Assembly: GCA_009746045.1 (NCBI GenBank)
Contig: RPFO01000702.1
Span: forward strand, 934,001 to 998,000
Length of the DNA stretch: 64,000 bases
Source of the DNA: Mesostigma viride
Taxonomy: Eukaryota > Streptophyta > Mesostigmatophyceae > Mesostigmatales > Mesostigmataceae
Direction of reading: 5' to 3'
Of this stretch, positions 8,742-18,456 are shown piece by piece. Under the pieces are notes generated by a model. It was not told the origin of the DNA. It saw only the letters and a list, made by a program, of their open reading frames with translations, and searched no databases. Positions within the stretch are counted from its first letter, which is position 1. Each line of letters begins with the position of its first letter. The position numbers and the translations under genes were made by a program.

Positions 8742-11564
8742 ATGAGTCTCGATATTGATATAATTATTTTTATAGCGTTTTTGGTTACCAACCTTGTTGT
8801 GGGGCTTGCTTACGGCCGGGAAGTAAAAACGATTAGTGACTATTCCTTAGGCGGCAGAAATTTTTCTACAGGGGCTCTAGTTTCTACTATAGTTGCAACT
8901 TGTGTTACGGGCAGTGGATTTTTTATAATTCTTACAAAAACCTATTCTGATGGTTTGTATTATCTTATTCCTACTGTTTTTATAATTATTCAAATGTTTA
9001 TTACAGTTTACTTCCTGATACCTAGAATGGGAGAGTTTTTGGGGAATGTTTCGGTAGCAGAAGCAATGGGTGATATCTATGGTAAAGAAATACGATTGAT
9101 AACAGCGATTTGTGGTATCCTTAAAATGGTAGGAGGAATTGCCGTACAGTTTAAGGTATTTGGCAATATATTTAATTATTTCTTAGGAATGGATTCTACT
9201 TATGCAATCCTTTTAGCATCAGCAATTGTTGTGGTATATTCTTCTTTTGGTGGTATTAGAGCTGTAACTTATACTGATGTAATACAATTTATTACTTTTG
9301 GTTTTGTTGTTCCGTTGATAGGAGTGGTTCTATGGAATCATATTTACAATAACAATATTGCGTTTAGTGAAATAATAGAAAATTCTAATTTTGATTATAA
9401 AAAAGTATTGGATATTGGTAACCCCAAATTATGGGACATGATACCATTAATTCTTTATTTTATTATGCCTTCTACAGATCCTACCTCTTTTCAAAGGATT
9501 TCTATGGGACGTGATATTTACCAAGCAAGAAAGGCCTGGTTTATTGCGGCAATTTTGTTTGGTTTGGTAACTCTTTCCATATTCTGGATTCCATTTTTGC
9601 TTACACTTCTAGAACCAGGACTGCAACATAATCAAGTAGTTAATTATTTAGTAGATAACTATACTTTTGTAGGCTTAAAAGGCTTAATGATAATAGGGAT
9701 AGCGGCTATGGCCATGTCTACTGCGGATTCACGTATTAATGCCGCAGCAGTACTATTTGCCAATGATATTGGAAAAACTTTTAACATAAAAATAAATGAA
9801 CTAGTTTTATCTAAATTATTCTCTTTAGTATTAGGTATTTTTGCTACCTATCTGGCAATTATAAAAACTGATTTGCTTAGTATAGTAATGACTTCAGCAA
9901 GTTTTTATTTACCAATTGTAACTGTGCCCTTATTACTAGCCATTTTTGGTTTTCGTAGCACAAAAAAGTCAGTGTCGGCAGCAATGGTGGCAGGTTTTTT
10001 TGTTGTGTTAGTTGGCAATATTTTTGAGGTGAAAGCTGATACTATATTGATAGGAATGCTCGTCAATATGATAGTTCTTTTTGGCTTTCATTATATATTT
10101 AAGCAGGCAGGGGGCTGGGTAGGGATTAAGGATTATAGCTATTTGGAAAAGAGCAAGAAGGAAAATAACCGGATGATATCAGCTTTGGTAAGAAATATTC
10201 ACGCTTTTAGCTTTATTGAGTTTTGTAAGGAGAGAGCTCCAAAAGATGAGCTTAATTACATGTGGCTTGGGATCTACTTTATAATATATGGTTTTAGCAC
10301 CATGTATTCGACCAGGTTAGAGCTTGTAGGCGATCAAAGCGAGGTGATTGTAGTTGTTTATCAGATCATGATGGTTACAGGGGTGGTAATGGCGATGTAT
10401 CCGATTTGGCCGCCAAGGATAAAGCATGAGATTATAGTGCAGGTAGCGTGGCACATAGTAATTTTCTATATGTTGATTGTATTTGCTGTTTTCTTCGTGA
10501 TGGTCAATAAATTTGGCCAGTTACAATTTGCCTTGTTTGTACTGAATATATTAATAGCGACGATTCTAACCGGTTGGCGGCTAGGGATAGGGATGAGCAT
10601 AGTAGGGTTTTACTTTGGTTTAGAGCTATATAAATATTATGCTGGAATAAATGAAATTGATTTTACAGTGGGTTCACCTGAGTTTGTATCCATATATGTG
10701 ATAATACTTGCCGGAGCGGTATTATTAATGTTTTTCAAACCCAAACAAGAGCATCAGGAGCTAACTGAAGAAAAGAACGAGCATCTAAGTGGCCGGATAA
10801 ACATGTACAAGGAGCAGACCAGGGAAGCAGAAGCATTAAAAGGCCGTTTTATTCGCAATATAACGCATGAATATCACGCTCCGATGACGGGGATATCGAG
10901 CATGGCTCAGGTACTGGTTCAGGATTATGATAAGTTAAATGATGAGCAGCGAAAAGTAGCAGCTAAAACGATACTAGATAGCTCGCTTCGTCTTGAGGTA
11001 TTTGATTCGAATATATCAAGTCTCTCAAAATTAAATAAACCAAGTTATGACTTAAAACTAGCAGAGACGGATTTTAGCCAGCTAGTAGAGGATAGGGTTG
11101 CACTTTGCCGCAAGCTATATGAGAATGAGGAAGAAAGTACTATTTACTGGCGAGAAGGACCGGAGACCAGAACACGAAACTGGCAGCTGGATATTGAAGA
11201 GGGCATCATCTTAAATATTGATAAATACTACCTAAGCCAGGCGATAGATAATCTGATCATCAATAGTATCAATTACGCCAAAAGCGGAACTATTGCAATT
11301 AGCATTAAACGGGATAATGATAATGAAAAGATAATTTTCAGCATTAGTGACGAGGGAATAGGGATTCCACCAAGTGAATTAGACGAAGTATTTGAAGAAT
11401 TTACGGTTAGTTCAAGGACAGAAAGTTTTGCCGGCGGAAGAGGAGTAGGCCTTGCGGTGTGCAAAAAGGTTATTGAAGTACATGGCGGGAAGATCAAGGC
11501 CGAAAGTAAAAGAATGGGTACTAAAATTTGGTTTACCTTGCCGAAAGTAATTAAAAGCCGCTAA
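8742..11564 (+). CDS. Sodium:solute symporter / sensor histidine kinase fusion
   Basis: The 940-residue protein joins three parts. Residues about 1-455 are an SLC5/SSS symporter with some 12-13 membrane segments, including the SSS motif YSSFGGIRAVTYTDVIQF. Residues about 500-680 are a second membrane block of roughly six helices. A cytosolic histidine kinase follows, with H-box RNITHEYHAPMTG (phosphoacceptor probably His709), N-box AIDNLIINSINYA, and G-boxes SDEGIGIPPSE and GGRGVGLAVCKK. No receiver domain is attached, and no response regulator gene lies nearby, so the partner is encoded elsewhere. CbrA- and PutP-like fusions are the known precedent. The extra membrane block resembles the multi-helix input region of CqsS/LqsS-type sensors, which is inference. 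Confidence 0.88.
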   Translation: MSLDIDIIIFIAFLVTNLVVGLAYGREVKTISDYSLGGRNFSTGALVSTIVATCVTGSGFFIILTKTYSDGLYYLIPTVFIIIQMFITVYFLIPRMGEFLGNVSVAEAMGDIYGKEIRLITAICGILKMVGGIAVQFKVFGNIFNYFLGMDSTYAILLASAIVVVYSSFGGIRAVTYTDVIQFITFGFVVPLIGVVLWNHIYNNNIAFSEIIENSNFDYKKVLDIGNPKLWDMIPLILYFIMPSTDPTSFQRISMGRDIYQARKAWFIAAILFGLVTLSIFWIPFLLTLLEPGLQHNQVVNYLVDNYTFVGLKGLMIIGIAAMAMSTADSRINAAAVLFANDIGKTFNIKINELVLSKLFSLVLGIFATYLAIIKTDLLSIVMTSASFYLPIVTVPLLLAIFGFRSTKKSVSAAMVAGFFVVLVGNIFEVKADTILIGMLVNMIVLFGFHYIFKQAGGWVGIKDYSYLEKSKKENNRMISALVRNIHAFSFIEFCKERAPKDELNYMWLGIYFIIYGFSTMYSTRLELVGDQSEVIVVVYQIMMVTGVVMAMYPIWPPRIKHEIIVQVAWHIVIFYMLIVFAVFFVMVNKFGQLQFALFVLNILIATILTGWRLGIGMSIVGFYFGLELYKYYAGINEIDFTVGSPEFVSIYVIILAGAVLLMFFKPKQEHQELTEEKNEHLSGRINMYKEQTREAEALKGRFIRNITHEYHAPMTGISSMAQVLVQDYDKLNDEQRKVAAKTILDSSLRLEVFDSNISSLSKLNKPSYDLKLAETDFSQLVEDRVALCRKLYENEEESTIYWREGPETRTRNWQLDIEEGIILNIDKYYLSQAIDNLIINSINYAKSGTIAISIKRDNDNEKIIFSISDEGIGIPPSELDEVFEEFTVSSRTESFAGGRGVGLAVCKKVIEVHGGKIKAESKRMGTKIWFTLPKVIKSR

Positions 11565-11747
11565 AGAGGAGTTTAGCTATTTCATCTTTAAAACTATTTG
11601 AAAGCCCAGAGATTTTGATCAGCTTTTTGCGAAGCGGCCTAATAGTTGATAACCTCGAGGATAGTGGAGTTTAGGAAAGTTTTTGATATAATCAAAAAGT
11701 TCTCGCTTATTGTTTTATCAAAAAGTTAAAATTTAGGAGTTCAAGAA

Positions 11748-12365
11748 ATGAAGCAAATATTATTTACAATATTTATGACTTTGGTAGGATTTAATGTACC
11801 AGCTACTGCGAAAGAAGTATCAACGATCGATGGTAGTTCTCATTTAACCAGAGGGGAATATGACTCTTTAAAAATTAATGGGCATCTTACATTTAACGGA
11901 CTTATTATCAAAGATTTGCTTATTGTTAATGGAAGCATTCATGGTAAAAACTTACAATGCAAAACCGTGAAATCTAATGGATCTTTTGATGTTGAGGGTT
12001 TTCAAGCTAAAAATCTTGAAAGTAATGGTTCATTTACAGGGAAAAATATTGAGGTTATAGGGGAAGCGGTATTTAATGGCGGGATAAAAATAACCAATGG
12101 GAAGTTAAATGACATCAAAATTGCGACCATGCGTACTACTTTTACCAACACTGTAGTTAATGGTAATATTCTTTTTAAAAAAGTAAATAAGGGCAAGGGG
12201 TTTTTGGATTTTGTATCCAATCAATCGTCAATACAAGTTTTAGAATTAAAAGGTAGAAGCCTTATTATTGGTGATACTATTTTTGAAGAGAACGGCGAAA
12301 TACATCTTTTTGACCTGGCGGAGGTTAAAGGAAAAATTGTTAATGCTAAGGTAATACAAAAATAG
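11748..12365 (+). CDS. Exported bactofilin-like beta-helix protein
   Basis: The 205-residue protein has a signal peptide (MKQILFTIFMTLVGFNVPATAKE). It then has short repeats of about 12-18 residues rich in G-x-hydrophobic-x-hydrophobic turns (KINGHLTFNGLIIKDLLIVNGSIHGKNLQCKTVKSNGSF...). This spacing predicts a right-handed beta-helix like bactofilins or polymer-forming proteins. Classical bactofilins are cytosolic, so the signal peptide is unusual and suggests a periplasmic or surface role. A good ribosome site (TTAGGAG) precedes the ATG. Confidence 0.5.
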   Translation: MKQILFTIFMTLVGFNVPATAKEVSTIDGSSHLTRGEYDSLKINGHLTFNGLIIKDLLIVNGSIHGKNLQCKTVKSNGSFDVEGFQAKNLESNGSFTGKNIEVIGEAVFNGGIKITNGKLNDIKIATMRTTFTNTVVNGNILFKKVNKGKGFLDFVSNQSSIQVLELKGRSLIIGDTIFEENGEIHLFDLAEVKGKIVNAKVIQK

Positions 12366-12497
12366 TTTTTCCTATAAACTCCTAAGCTTAATTCATATAG
12401 CTGTTGGTAGGTAGTGCTATTCCCATTTGGGATTACAGTTTTGGGTTTAGCCATAATTGGTGCATGGGGGCATATTTAGGTTGCTAATATTATTGTT

Positions 12498-13250
12498 TTA
12501 AGATAATAGTTTTTGCAAAGCCTGTTCTGAAAAACTATCCCAATGATAGATTGAAGCTAAATTTCGATAAAAATCTACTCCGCCTTTATCCCAAATTAAT
12601 TTGGGGCAGAAATGAGCCTGAAAAGCTCGGATCACGTTACTAGTCTGGATATCAATTTTACCTGATATATTTAGCTTATAACCTAATTTTCTCAAGTCTT
12701 GCTGTAACTTTATAATTTCTTTTCCTTGCTGCCCAAATTTATATAAAATCGTATTTGCCAAATCCTGGGAGTATTCTAAATTATGCCACCAGCCAAGACC
12801 GTGTTTTGCTAGCATTTGCCAATCAAAAAATATGCCAGGATCAATTTTTCGCTCGGGAGCTATATCTGAGTGTCCAATTACGCTAGCAGGGTTAATATTA
12901 TGTTTATTAACTAAATAACGGCATAACCCTATACATGACTCTATTTGAATAGCAGAAAATTCTGATATTCCGGAATTATCTATTTCTATTCCTAGGGAAT
13001 GATGATTTAACTGGGTAAAATTTTTCCAACTGCTTTTTCCCGCATGCCATGCTATTTTGTAATCATCAACTAGCTGCAAAACCTTCCCATCTTCTTTAAT
13101 TAGATAATGAACACTTACCTCAGATTTAATATCTGTAAGTCTTGCTAAGGCGTCTTGAAGTGGTATTTCAGTATAGTGTAAAATTATATATTCTATTTTG
13201 CTTGTCCTAAGCGGGTAATTAGGAGAAGAAAATTCAGTATTTATATACAT
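12498..13250 (-). CDS. amiD: N-acetylmuramoyl-L-alanine amidase, AmiD/AmpD type
   Basis: This is a zinc amidase_2 enzyme that cleaves the bond between MurNAc and the stem peptide. Visible ligands are His25 (ILHYT), His127 (GHSDIAP) and Asp137 in KIDPG, with catalytic Glu89 in LGIEID. A C-terminal peptidoglycan-binding helical domain follows around residues 180-215 (LQQDLRKLGYKLN...FQAHF). The full 250-residue frame starts MYINTEF with no signal peptide or lipobox, so export is not evident. It could act in wall recycling or remodelling, and AmiD-type enzymes are known in Rickettsia. Confidence 0.88.
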   Translation of the reverse strand: MYINTEFSSPNYPLRTSKIEYIILHYTEIPLQDALARLTDIKSEVSVHYLIKEDGKVLQLVDDYKIAWHAGKSSWKNFTQLNHHSLGIEIDNSGISEFSAIQIESCIGLCRYLVNKHNINPASVIGHSDIAPERKIDPGIFFDWQMLAKHGLGWWHNLEYSQDLANTILYKFGQQGKEIIKLQQDLRKLGYKLNISGKIDIQTSNVIRAFQAHFCPKLIWDKGGVDFYRNLASIYHWDSFSEQALQKLLS

Positions 13251-13318
13251 AATTATCTGGATTTAATTACAGTAAATCGTTATTATAGCCATCGTTATTA
13301 ACTAAATTGAGATAAATT

Positions 13319-14098
13319 TTGGCCCAAACTGAAGAGAAAAAAAATCTAAAATCTGAAATAACGTCATTATTATTAGTTATTTTATTTGCGCTATCAATTA
13401 GAACATTTGTTATAGAATTATTTTTTGTGCCTACTCCTTCTATGCAGGCTACTATTCTAGCGAATGACTATATTTTTTCAACCAAATATAGTTATGGTTT
13501 TAGCCGATATTCCATTCCTTTTAGCCCAGATTTGTTTAAGGGAAGAATTTTTGCTTCTGTTCCAGAGAGAGGGGATATTATAATAATGCGTCCGCCTCAT
13601 GATATGAATACCCGTTATATAAAACGCTTAATTGGCCTTCCTGGAGAAAAAATAGAAATAAAAAAAGACGTAACTTATATAAATGATATTCCTGTAGAAA
13701 GAGTAAAAGTAGGAGAGTATTTTGATGAAACAAATCAGGAATATGTAAAATATAAAGAAACTTTTCCTAATGGTTTAAGTTTTTATACTTATAAACTAAA
13801 AGAATTGGACGGAATAGCTGAAACTGGACATAGTGATTTTGGGCCTTATATAGTTTCAAAAGATCATTTTTTCTTTATGGGGGATAATCGTGATCAATCC
13901 GGGGATAGTAGATATCAGTTAGGTTTTGTACCATTTGAAAATTTAATAGCTAAAGCCCAATTTGTCTTTTTATCGACAAAAGAAATTTTTTGGGATGAAA
14001 AGCTGGGGATTTTAGATCAATTAGCCAGGTTCTGGACGTGGTTATCTTCAGTTAGGTTTGATCGGTTATTTAAAAGCCTGTACGATATAGATAAATAG
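13319..14098 (+). CDS. lepB: Signal peptidase I
   Basis: The inner-membrane serine protease removes Sec and Tat signal peptides. The catalytic serine is in PTPSMQAT (Ser41) and the lysine in YIKRLIGLPGE (Lys102), with the box GDNRDQSGDSR downstream. The start is unusual. An in-frame TAA lies at 13313-13315, so translation must begin at TTG 13319 (or the adjacent ATT), since the next ATG falls at the catalytic site. It heads the lepB-rnc-era cluster. Confidence 0.95.
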   Translation: MAQTEEKKNLKSEITSLLLVILFALSIRTFVIELFFVPTPSMQATILANDYIFSTKYSYGFSRYSIPFSPDLFKGRIFASVPERGDIIIMRPPHDMNTRYIKRLIGLPGEKIEIKKDVTYINDIPVERVKVGEYFDETNQEYVKYKETFPNGLSFYTYKLKELDGIAETGHSDFGPYIVSKDHFFFMGDNRDQSGDSRYQLGFVPFENLIAKAQFVFLSTKEIFWDEKLGILDQLARFWTWLSSVRFDRLFKSLYDIDK

Positions 14099-14163
14099 AA
14101 ATACTTTAAGAAAAAAAAGTTATCCTACCCATACCGGTAACTTAATGGTATAAATAGCAAATA

Positions 14164-14865
14164 ATGGACAGATTTTCCAAAGAGGATATTACAAGACTGG
14201 AGCAGTTAATAAATTACCGATTTAAAAATCCTGAGCTTATTTGTGAAGCTTTAAGCCATCCATCCCTCAAACAGCATGAATCCGATTGGCGTAAAAATTA
14301 TGAGCGCTTTGAAATACTTGGTGATGCTATCTTAGGTTTTCTTATTACTGAAATGGTATTTAATATTTACAATAAATCTGATGAGGGAGGAATTGCTAAA
14401 ATAAAATCGTATTTAGTAAGTAAGGAGACAATTTGCTGTGTTGCAGAAAAAATTAATTTAGCAAATTTTATAATTATGACTAAAGGTGAGGAAGAATCAG
14501 GGGGGAGAGTAAATCCAAATAACATTGAAAATACTATGGAAGCAGTGATTGCTGCTGTTTACCTTGATGGTGGTATGGAAAATATAAAAACCATCGTTAC
14601 AAAATTATGGTCGGAATTTTTATATGATTTTGATTTAAATAAGGTTGATCCTAAAACATCTTTGCAGGAATGGTCTCAAAGTCAAAAATATGGAATGCCG
14701 TATTATGAGACAATAAGTAAGTCTGGACTTGCCCATATGCCTCAGTTTACGGTTCGAGTATCAGCGGGAGCTTATAAAGAAATCGGTAATGGAAATTCTA
14801 TAAAAAGAGCTGAAAAAGAAGCCGCAAAAAAACTGTTAAATAAAGTATTAAATAGTGAAAAATAG
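14164..14865 (+). CDS. rnc: Ribonuclease III
   Basis: This enzyme cleaves double-stranded RNA in rRNA and mRNA processing. The signature NYERFEILGDAIL gives metal ligands Glu47, Glu50 and Asp54, and a C-terminal dsRNA-binding domain starts near residue 155. At the second metal-ligand site, where E. coli has ADTVEAL (Asp114, Glu117), this protein reads ENTMEAV, so the Asp is Asn while the Glu is kept. The length of 233 residues is normal. It lies between lepB and era. Confidence 0.94.
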   Translation: MDRFSKEDITRLEQLINYRFKNPELICEALSHPSLKQHESDWRKNYERFEILGDAILGFLITEMVFNIYNKSDEGGIAKIKSYLVSKETICCVAEKINLANFIIMTKGEEESGGRVNPNNIENTMEAVIAAVYLDGGMENIKTIVTKLWSEFLYDFDLNKVDPKTSLQEWSQSQKYGMPYYETISKSGLAHMPQFTVRVSAGAYKEIGNGNSIKRAEKEAAKKLLNKVLNSEK

Positions 14866-14939
14866 CTTTTTTAATATTGTAAAAATAAGCAAAAGTTATA
14901 TTTGAAATTTTTAGCACCAAAAAATAAATTTTATAAAAC

Positions 14940-15836
14940 ATGTTAAAACCAGAAGAGCAAAAATTACTTTCAGTGTGCATTATTGGTAAACCAAATGCCG
15001 GAAAATCTACTCTTTTAAATAAGATAATCGGTCAAAGAATTTCAATTGTTACTCCAAAAGTCCAGACAACCAGGTCTATCATTACCGGGGTTGTCACTAT
15101 TGGAGACACGCAACTGATACTATTTGATACTCCTGGTATTTTTAAGGCTAAAAAGAGGCTTGAAAAAGCCATGGTCAAATGTGCCTGGTCTAGTTTAAAC
15201 AGCGCTGATATAATTGTCCTTATTTTAGATAGCGGAGCAAAAATCGATGAAATGATGGACACTATTATCTTAAGGATTAAAGAGCTGGGTAAAAAAGTAG
15301 TTTTTTTATTAAACAAAATTGACCTCCACCCCAAATACTACCTAGATAACTTAAATTATTTGATTAAAAACTGTCCGGATTCCCACAAATTTAATATATC
15401 TGCTTTAACTGGTCACGGTATAGATGGTTTTATTGAATTTCTAAAAAATAATGCGCAAAAAGCAAATTGGTTATATGAAAAGGATGATATAACCAATTTA
15501 TCTATGCGATTTTTGGCATCGGAAATTACTAGAGAGCAATTATTTCTGAAACTTCACCAGGAATTACCTTATAATTTAACTGTTGAGAACGAAAGCTGGC
15601 AAAATAAATCGGACGGCTCAGTGAAAATAAACCAAACTATAATAGTTTCCAAGGAAAGTTATAAAAATATGATCATTGGGCAGAAAGGGGAAAAAATCAA
15701 AGAAATTGGTACTAAAGCAAGGATTAATATTGAAGAATTGTTGGGTGTAAAAATTCATTTATTTCTTTTTGTTAAAGTTAGAAAATCCTGGGAAGAGAAT
15801 CCTGACCTTTATCGTTCTATGGGGTTAAAACCCTGA
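14940..15836 (+). CDS. era: GTPase Era
   Basis: Era assists 16S rRNA maturation and 30S assembly. G1 is GKPNAGKST (16-24), G3 DTPGI, and G4 NKID. The C-terminal KH domain contains the diagnostic ESYKNMIIGQKGEKIKEIGTKAR. The length of 298 residues is typical. It is 74 bases downstream of rnc. Confidence 0.96.
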   Translation: MLKPEEQKLLSVCIIGKPNAGKSTLLNKIIGQRISIVTPKVQTTRSIITGVVTIGDTQLILFDTPGIFKAKKRLEKAMVKCAWSSLNSADIIVLILDSGAKIDEMMDTIILRIKELGKKVVFLLNKIDLHPKYYLDNLNYLIKNCPDSHKFNISALTGHGIDGFIEFLKNNAQKANWLYEKDDITNLSMRFLASEITREQLFLKLHQELPYNLTVENESWQNKSDGSVKINQTIIVSKESYKNMIIGQKGEKIKEIGTKARINIEELLGVKIHLFLFVKVRKSWEENPDLYRSMGLKP

Positions 15837-16005
15837 TATAACAATCATCGCCTGAATACTCCTGATTTTCCTAATAACGAAAATAATACAACATCGGAAT
15901 TGTTCTAAATAGATGAGGCTCATTAAAAATATTAGCTGATTTATTCAGTTTGTGGTATAGATTGCTGATTTATTAAAATGGCCAAATTAATTTATTCATA
16001 ATGAT

Positions 16006-17427
16006 ATGTTAAATAAAGCAAAAAAGCATAAACAAACTCTTATCCTTTTCATCATTTTTGGTCTTTCCTCAATAATGTGGTACTTGCCGGTTTCCGAAGC
16101 TTTACCTGAAAACGGCTGGCACTTACTGATTATTTTTACTGCTACTATAGTTGGTATTATCTTAAATCCTTTACCTATGGGAGTTATTGCCTTACTTAGT
16201 GTTTTAGCTTGTGTTCTTACAAATACATTATCATTGGCAGAATGTTTGTCTGGATTTGGGGATAGTATAGTTTGGCTGATTGTTTTTGCCTTTTTCATTT
16301 CTCATGGTTTTATTAAAACTGGATTAGGCTCTAGAATTGCCTATTATGTCCTATCTAAAATAGGTCATAGTACCCTTGGTATTTCTTATGCCCTGGTTAT
16401 TGCCGATTTTGTTCTATCGCCTCTTATTCCTAGTGCTTCCGCAAGAGGTGGCGGTATAATTTTTCCTATTGCAAAATCAATTTGTAAATCTTTTTCCGAT
16501 GAAGAACACCCTGGTATTTCTTCTAGAAATGGTGGATTTATTATGAGTGTTTGTGCGCAGTCTACGGTTATTACCAGTGCATTATTTGTTACGGCAATGG
16601 CAGCTAATCCGCTAGCAATAAAATTTGCAGCGAGCGCTGGTATTGCAATATCTTGGACGGATTGGGCGTTAGCAGCAATTGTCCCCGGTATTATCTCTTT
16701 AGCAGTAATGCCGTTAGTTGTCTATTATCTTTATCCCCCTGCAATTAGGTATTCGAATTCTGCTCCGCAAATCGCTAGAGAAAAATTAGATGCTATGGGT
16801 AAAATTTCCCTACAGGAAATTATTATGATGGCGGTGTTTGTAATTTTAATAGCATTATGGATTAATGGCTCTAAATTTGGTTTGTCTCCGACTACTGTAG
16901 CGCTAATGGGTTTATCTATTTTACTGGTTACTAAAGTAATTAATTTTGAAGATAATTTAGCCGATAAGGGAGCGTGGCACACTTTTATCTGGTTTGGAAC
17001 ATTAGTTATGTTGTCGGATTTTCTCTCTAAATTTGGCCTAATGACATGGATTGGAGGTAAATTGCAATTTCTTTTTATGAGTAGTTCGCCGATAAATTCA
17101 TTAATTATATTATCATTAATTTACTTTTACATTCATTATCTTTTTGCAAGTACTACTGCTCATATTAGTGTGTTGTTACCAACATTTTTAGTTTTATTTA
17201 TTAATGCAGGAGTACCGGGGTTAATGGCAACGTTAATTTTGAGTTTCCTATCTACTTTATCTGCTGGGCTAACCCATTTTGGGCTAAGTAGTACGCCAAT
17301 ATTTTTTGGTGCCGGTTACATGAGAACCAAGGACTGGTGGTATATAGGGCTAGTAACAAGCATAATATATCTGCTAATTTGGGGGGGAATAGGCGGAATG
17401 TGGTGGAAATTATTAAATTTATGGTAA
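16006..17427 (+). CDS. DASS-family dicarboxylate (2-oxoglutarate/malate-type) transporter
   Basis: The 473-residue protein has about 12 membrane segments and matches the divalent anion:Na+ symporter family closest to plastid 2-oxoglutarate/malate translocators (SADARGGGIIFPI-like loop here SASARGGGIIFPIAKS; YLFASTTAHISVLLP). It is probably an inner-membrane importer or exchanger of C4/C5 dicarboxylates from host cytosol. This substrate is inference from the family. It stands alone between era and the DUF2608 pair. Confidence 0.82.
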   Translation: MLNKAKKHKQTLILFIIFGLSSIMWYLPVSEALPENGWHLLIIFTATIVGIILNPLPMGVIALLSVLACVLTNTLSLAECLSGFGDSIVWLIVFAFFISHGFIKTGLGSRIAYYVLSKIGHSTLGISYALVIADFVLSPLIPSASARGGGIIFPIAKSICKSFSDEEHPGISSRNGGFIMSVCAQSTVITSALFVTAMAANPLAIKFAASAGIAISWTDWALAAIVPGIISLAVMPLVVYYLYPPAIRYSNSAPQIAREKLDAMGKISLQEIIMMAVFVILIALWINGSKFGLSPTTVALMGLSILLVTKVINFEDNLADKGAWHTFIWFGTLVMLSDFLSKFGLMTWIGGKLQFLFMSSSPINSLIILSLIYFYIHYLFASTTAHISVLLPTFLVLFINAGVPGLMATLILSFLSTLSAGLTHFGLSSTPIFFGAGYMRTKDWWYIGLVTSIIYLLIWGGIGGMWWKLLNLW

Positions 17428-17580
17428 TCCTCTATAGATAAATATTAACTTTATGCTGAAATAGTGATTCAACAAACGCTATAATAACTAACTTTTCAGC
17501 TCCAAGATGCAATTCTTATTAAAATTTTGATTAATTGTGCTAAGCTTGGGTTTTAACAATATTTAGCCCTTGTGATTTTT

Positions 17581-18456
17581 ATGAAAAACATATCTTTGTT
17601 TTTAATACTGATTTATGTTTTTGCTTCTTTTTCATCTTATGCAGAAATATATAATCCTGAAAGTATCAAGGAAATAAAGGATATGGTAGGAGAAATATTT
17701 GAAAAAAGAAACCCACAAAAAATTTTATTCATATTCCCTATTGAAGGTTTTATTTTAAGATCTACACATCCTGCTATGCAACCACAGGATCAAAATTTTA
17801 ATCCGCTACTAAAAAAAGCTTTTAGTAAAATTGATAATTCCAAGGGGCTTTATATAAATCCATTGATATTAACTCAGTATCCAACCGAACTCGGAGATAA
17901 AGAATTACCTGATTTAGTAGATTATATTCAAAAGAATAAAGCGCTTTTGATTATTACTACTTCTAATGTTACCGGAGGAATTAATAATATAGATGCTATT
18001 GATGTATGGACTTATAATTATCTAAAAAACAAAAAAATAGACCTAACCGAAGGAGTTTTTGCTAATACACATTTTATTTTTAATAAAGAGCTGAAAAAAG
18101 TTGCCGGTACTTACCCTACTTTTTACCAAGGTTTGTTAAGCTATAATAGTAGTAGTGAAAATAACTCGGCAATTCAGGTTTTAAGCACGTTTCTGGCAAC
18201 AAAATTAGAAAAGTTACCTGATATAGTAGTAGCGGTTTCTTCCAATGAAGTTTTTCTGCAAGCTTTGGAAAAGCAGTTGAAAATACTAAAAAACGATAAT
18301 GAATTTTTTGGTATTCTTTATAAACTCCCGCCTCTAGAAACTAAAGAAATTTCTCCTGAGGAGTATTTGCAATTTTGGCAGGAGTTTGTAAAGAAACTGA
18401 ACCAGACTAAGAGAAAGCAAGTGGACGTAAAATCGGAGAACCCTTATGAAGAATAA
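17581..18456 (+). CDS. Exported DUF2608-type protein with degraded HAD motif
   Basis: The protein starts MKNISLFLILIYVFASFSSYA, a signal peptide; a GTG at 17572 in the same frame is the alternative start. The body aligns by pattern with DUF2608 (HAD-like) proteins. Where the family has its nucleophile motif D-x-D-D-x-L, this copy reads FPIEGFIL, so the acidic residues are gone. The later region PDIVVAVSSNEVFLQALE replaces the HAD VFVDD motif. It should be a non-catalytic relative. It overlaps the next gene, a second family member, by 11 bases. Confidence 0.55.
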   Translation: MKNISLFLILIYVFASFSSYAEIYNPESIKEIKDMVGEIFEKRNPQKILFIFPIEGFILRSTHPAMQPQDQNFNPLLKKAFSKIDNSKGLYINPLILTQYPTELGDKELPDLVDYIQKNKALLIITTSNVTGGINNIDAIDVWTYNYLKNKKIDLTEGVFANTHFIFNKELKKVAGTYPTFYQGLLSYNSSSENNSAIQVLSTFLATKLEKLPDIVVAVSSNEVFLQALEKQLKILKNDNEFFGILYKLPPLETKEISPEEYLQFWQEFVKKLNQTKRKQVDVKSENPYEE

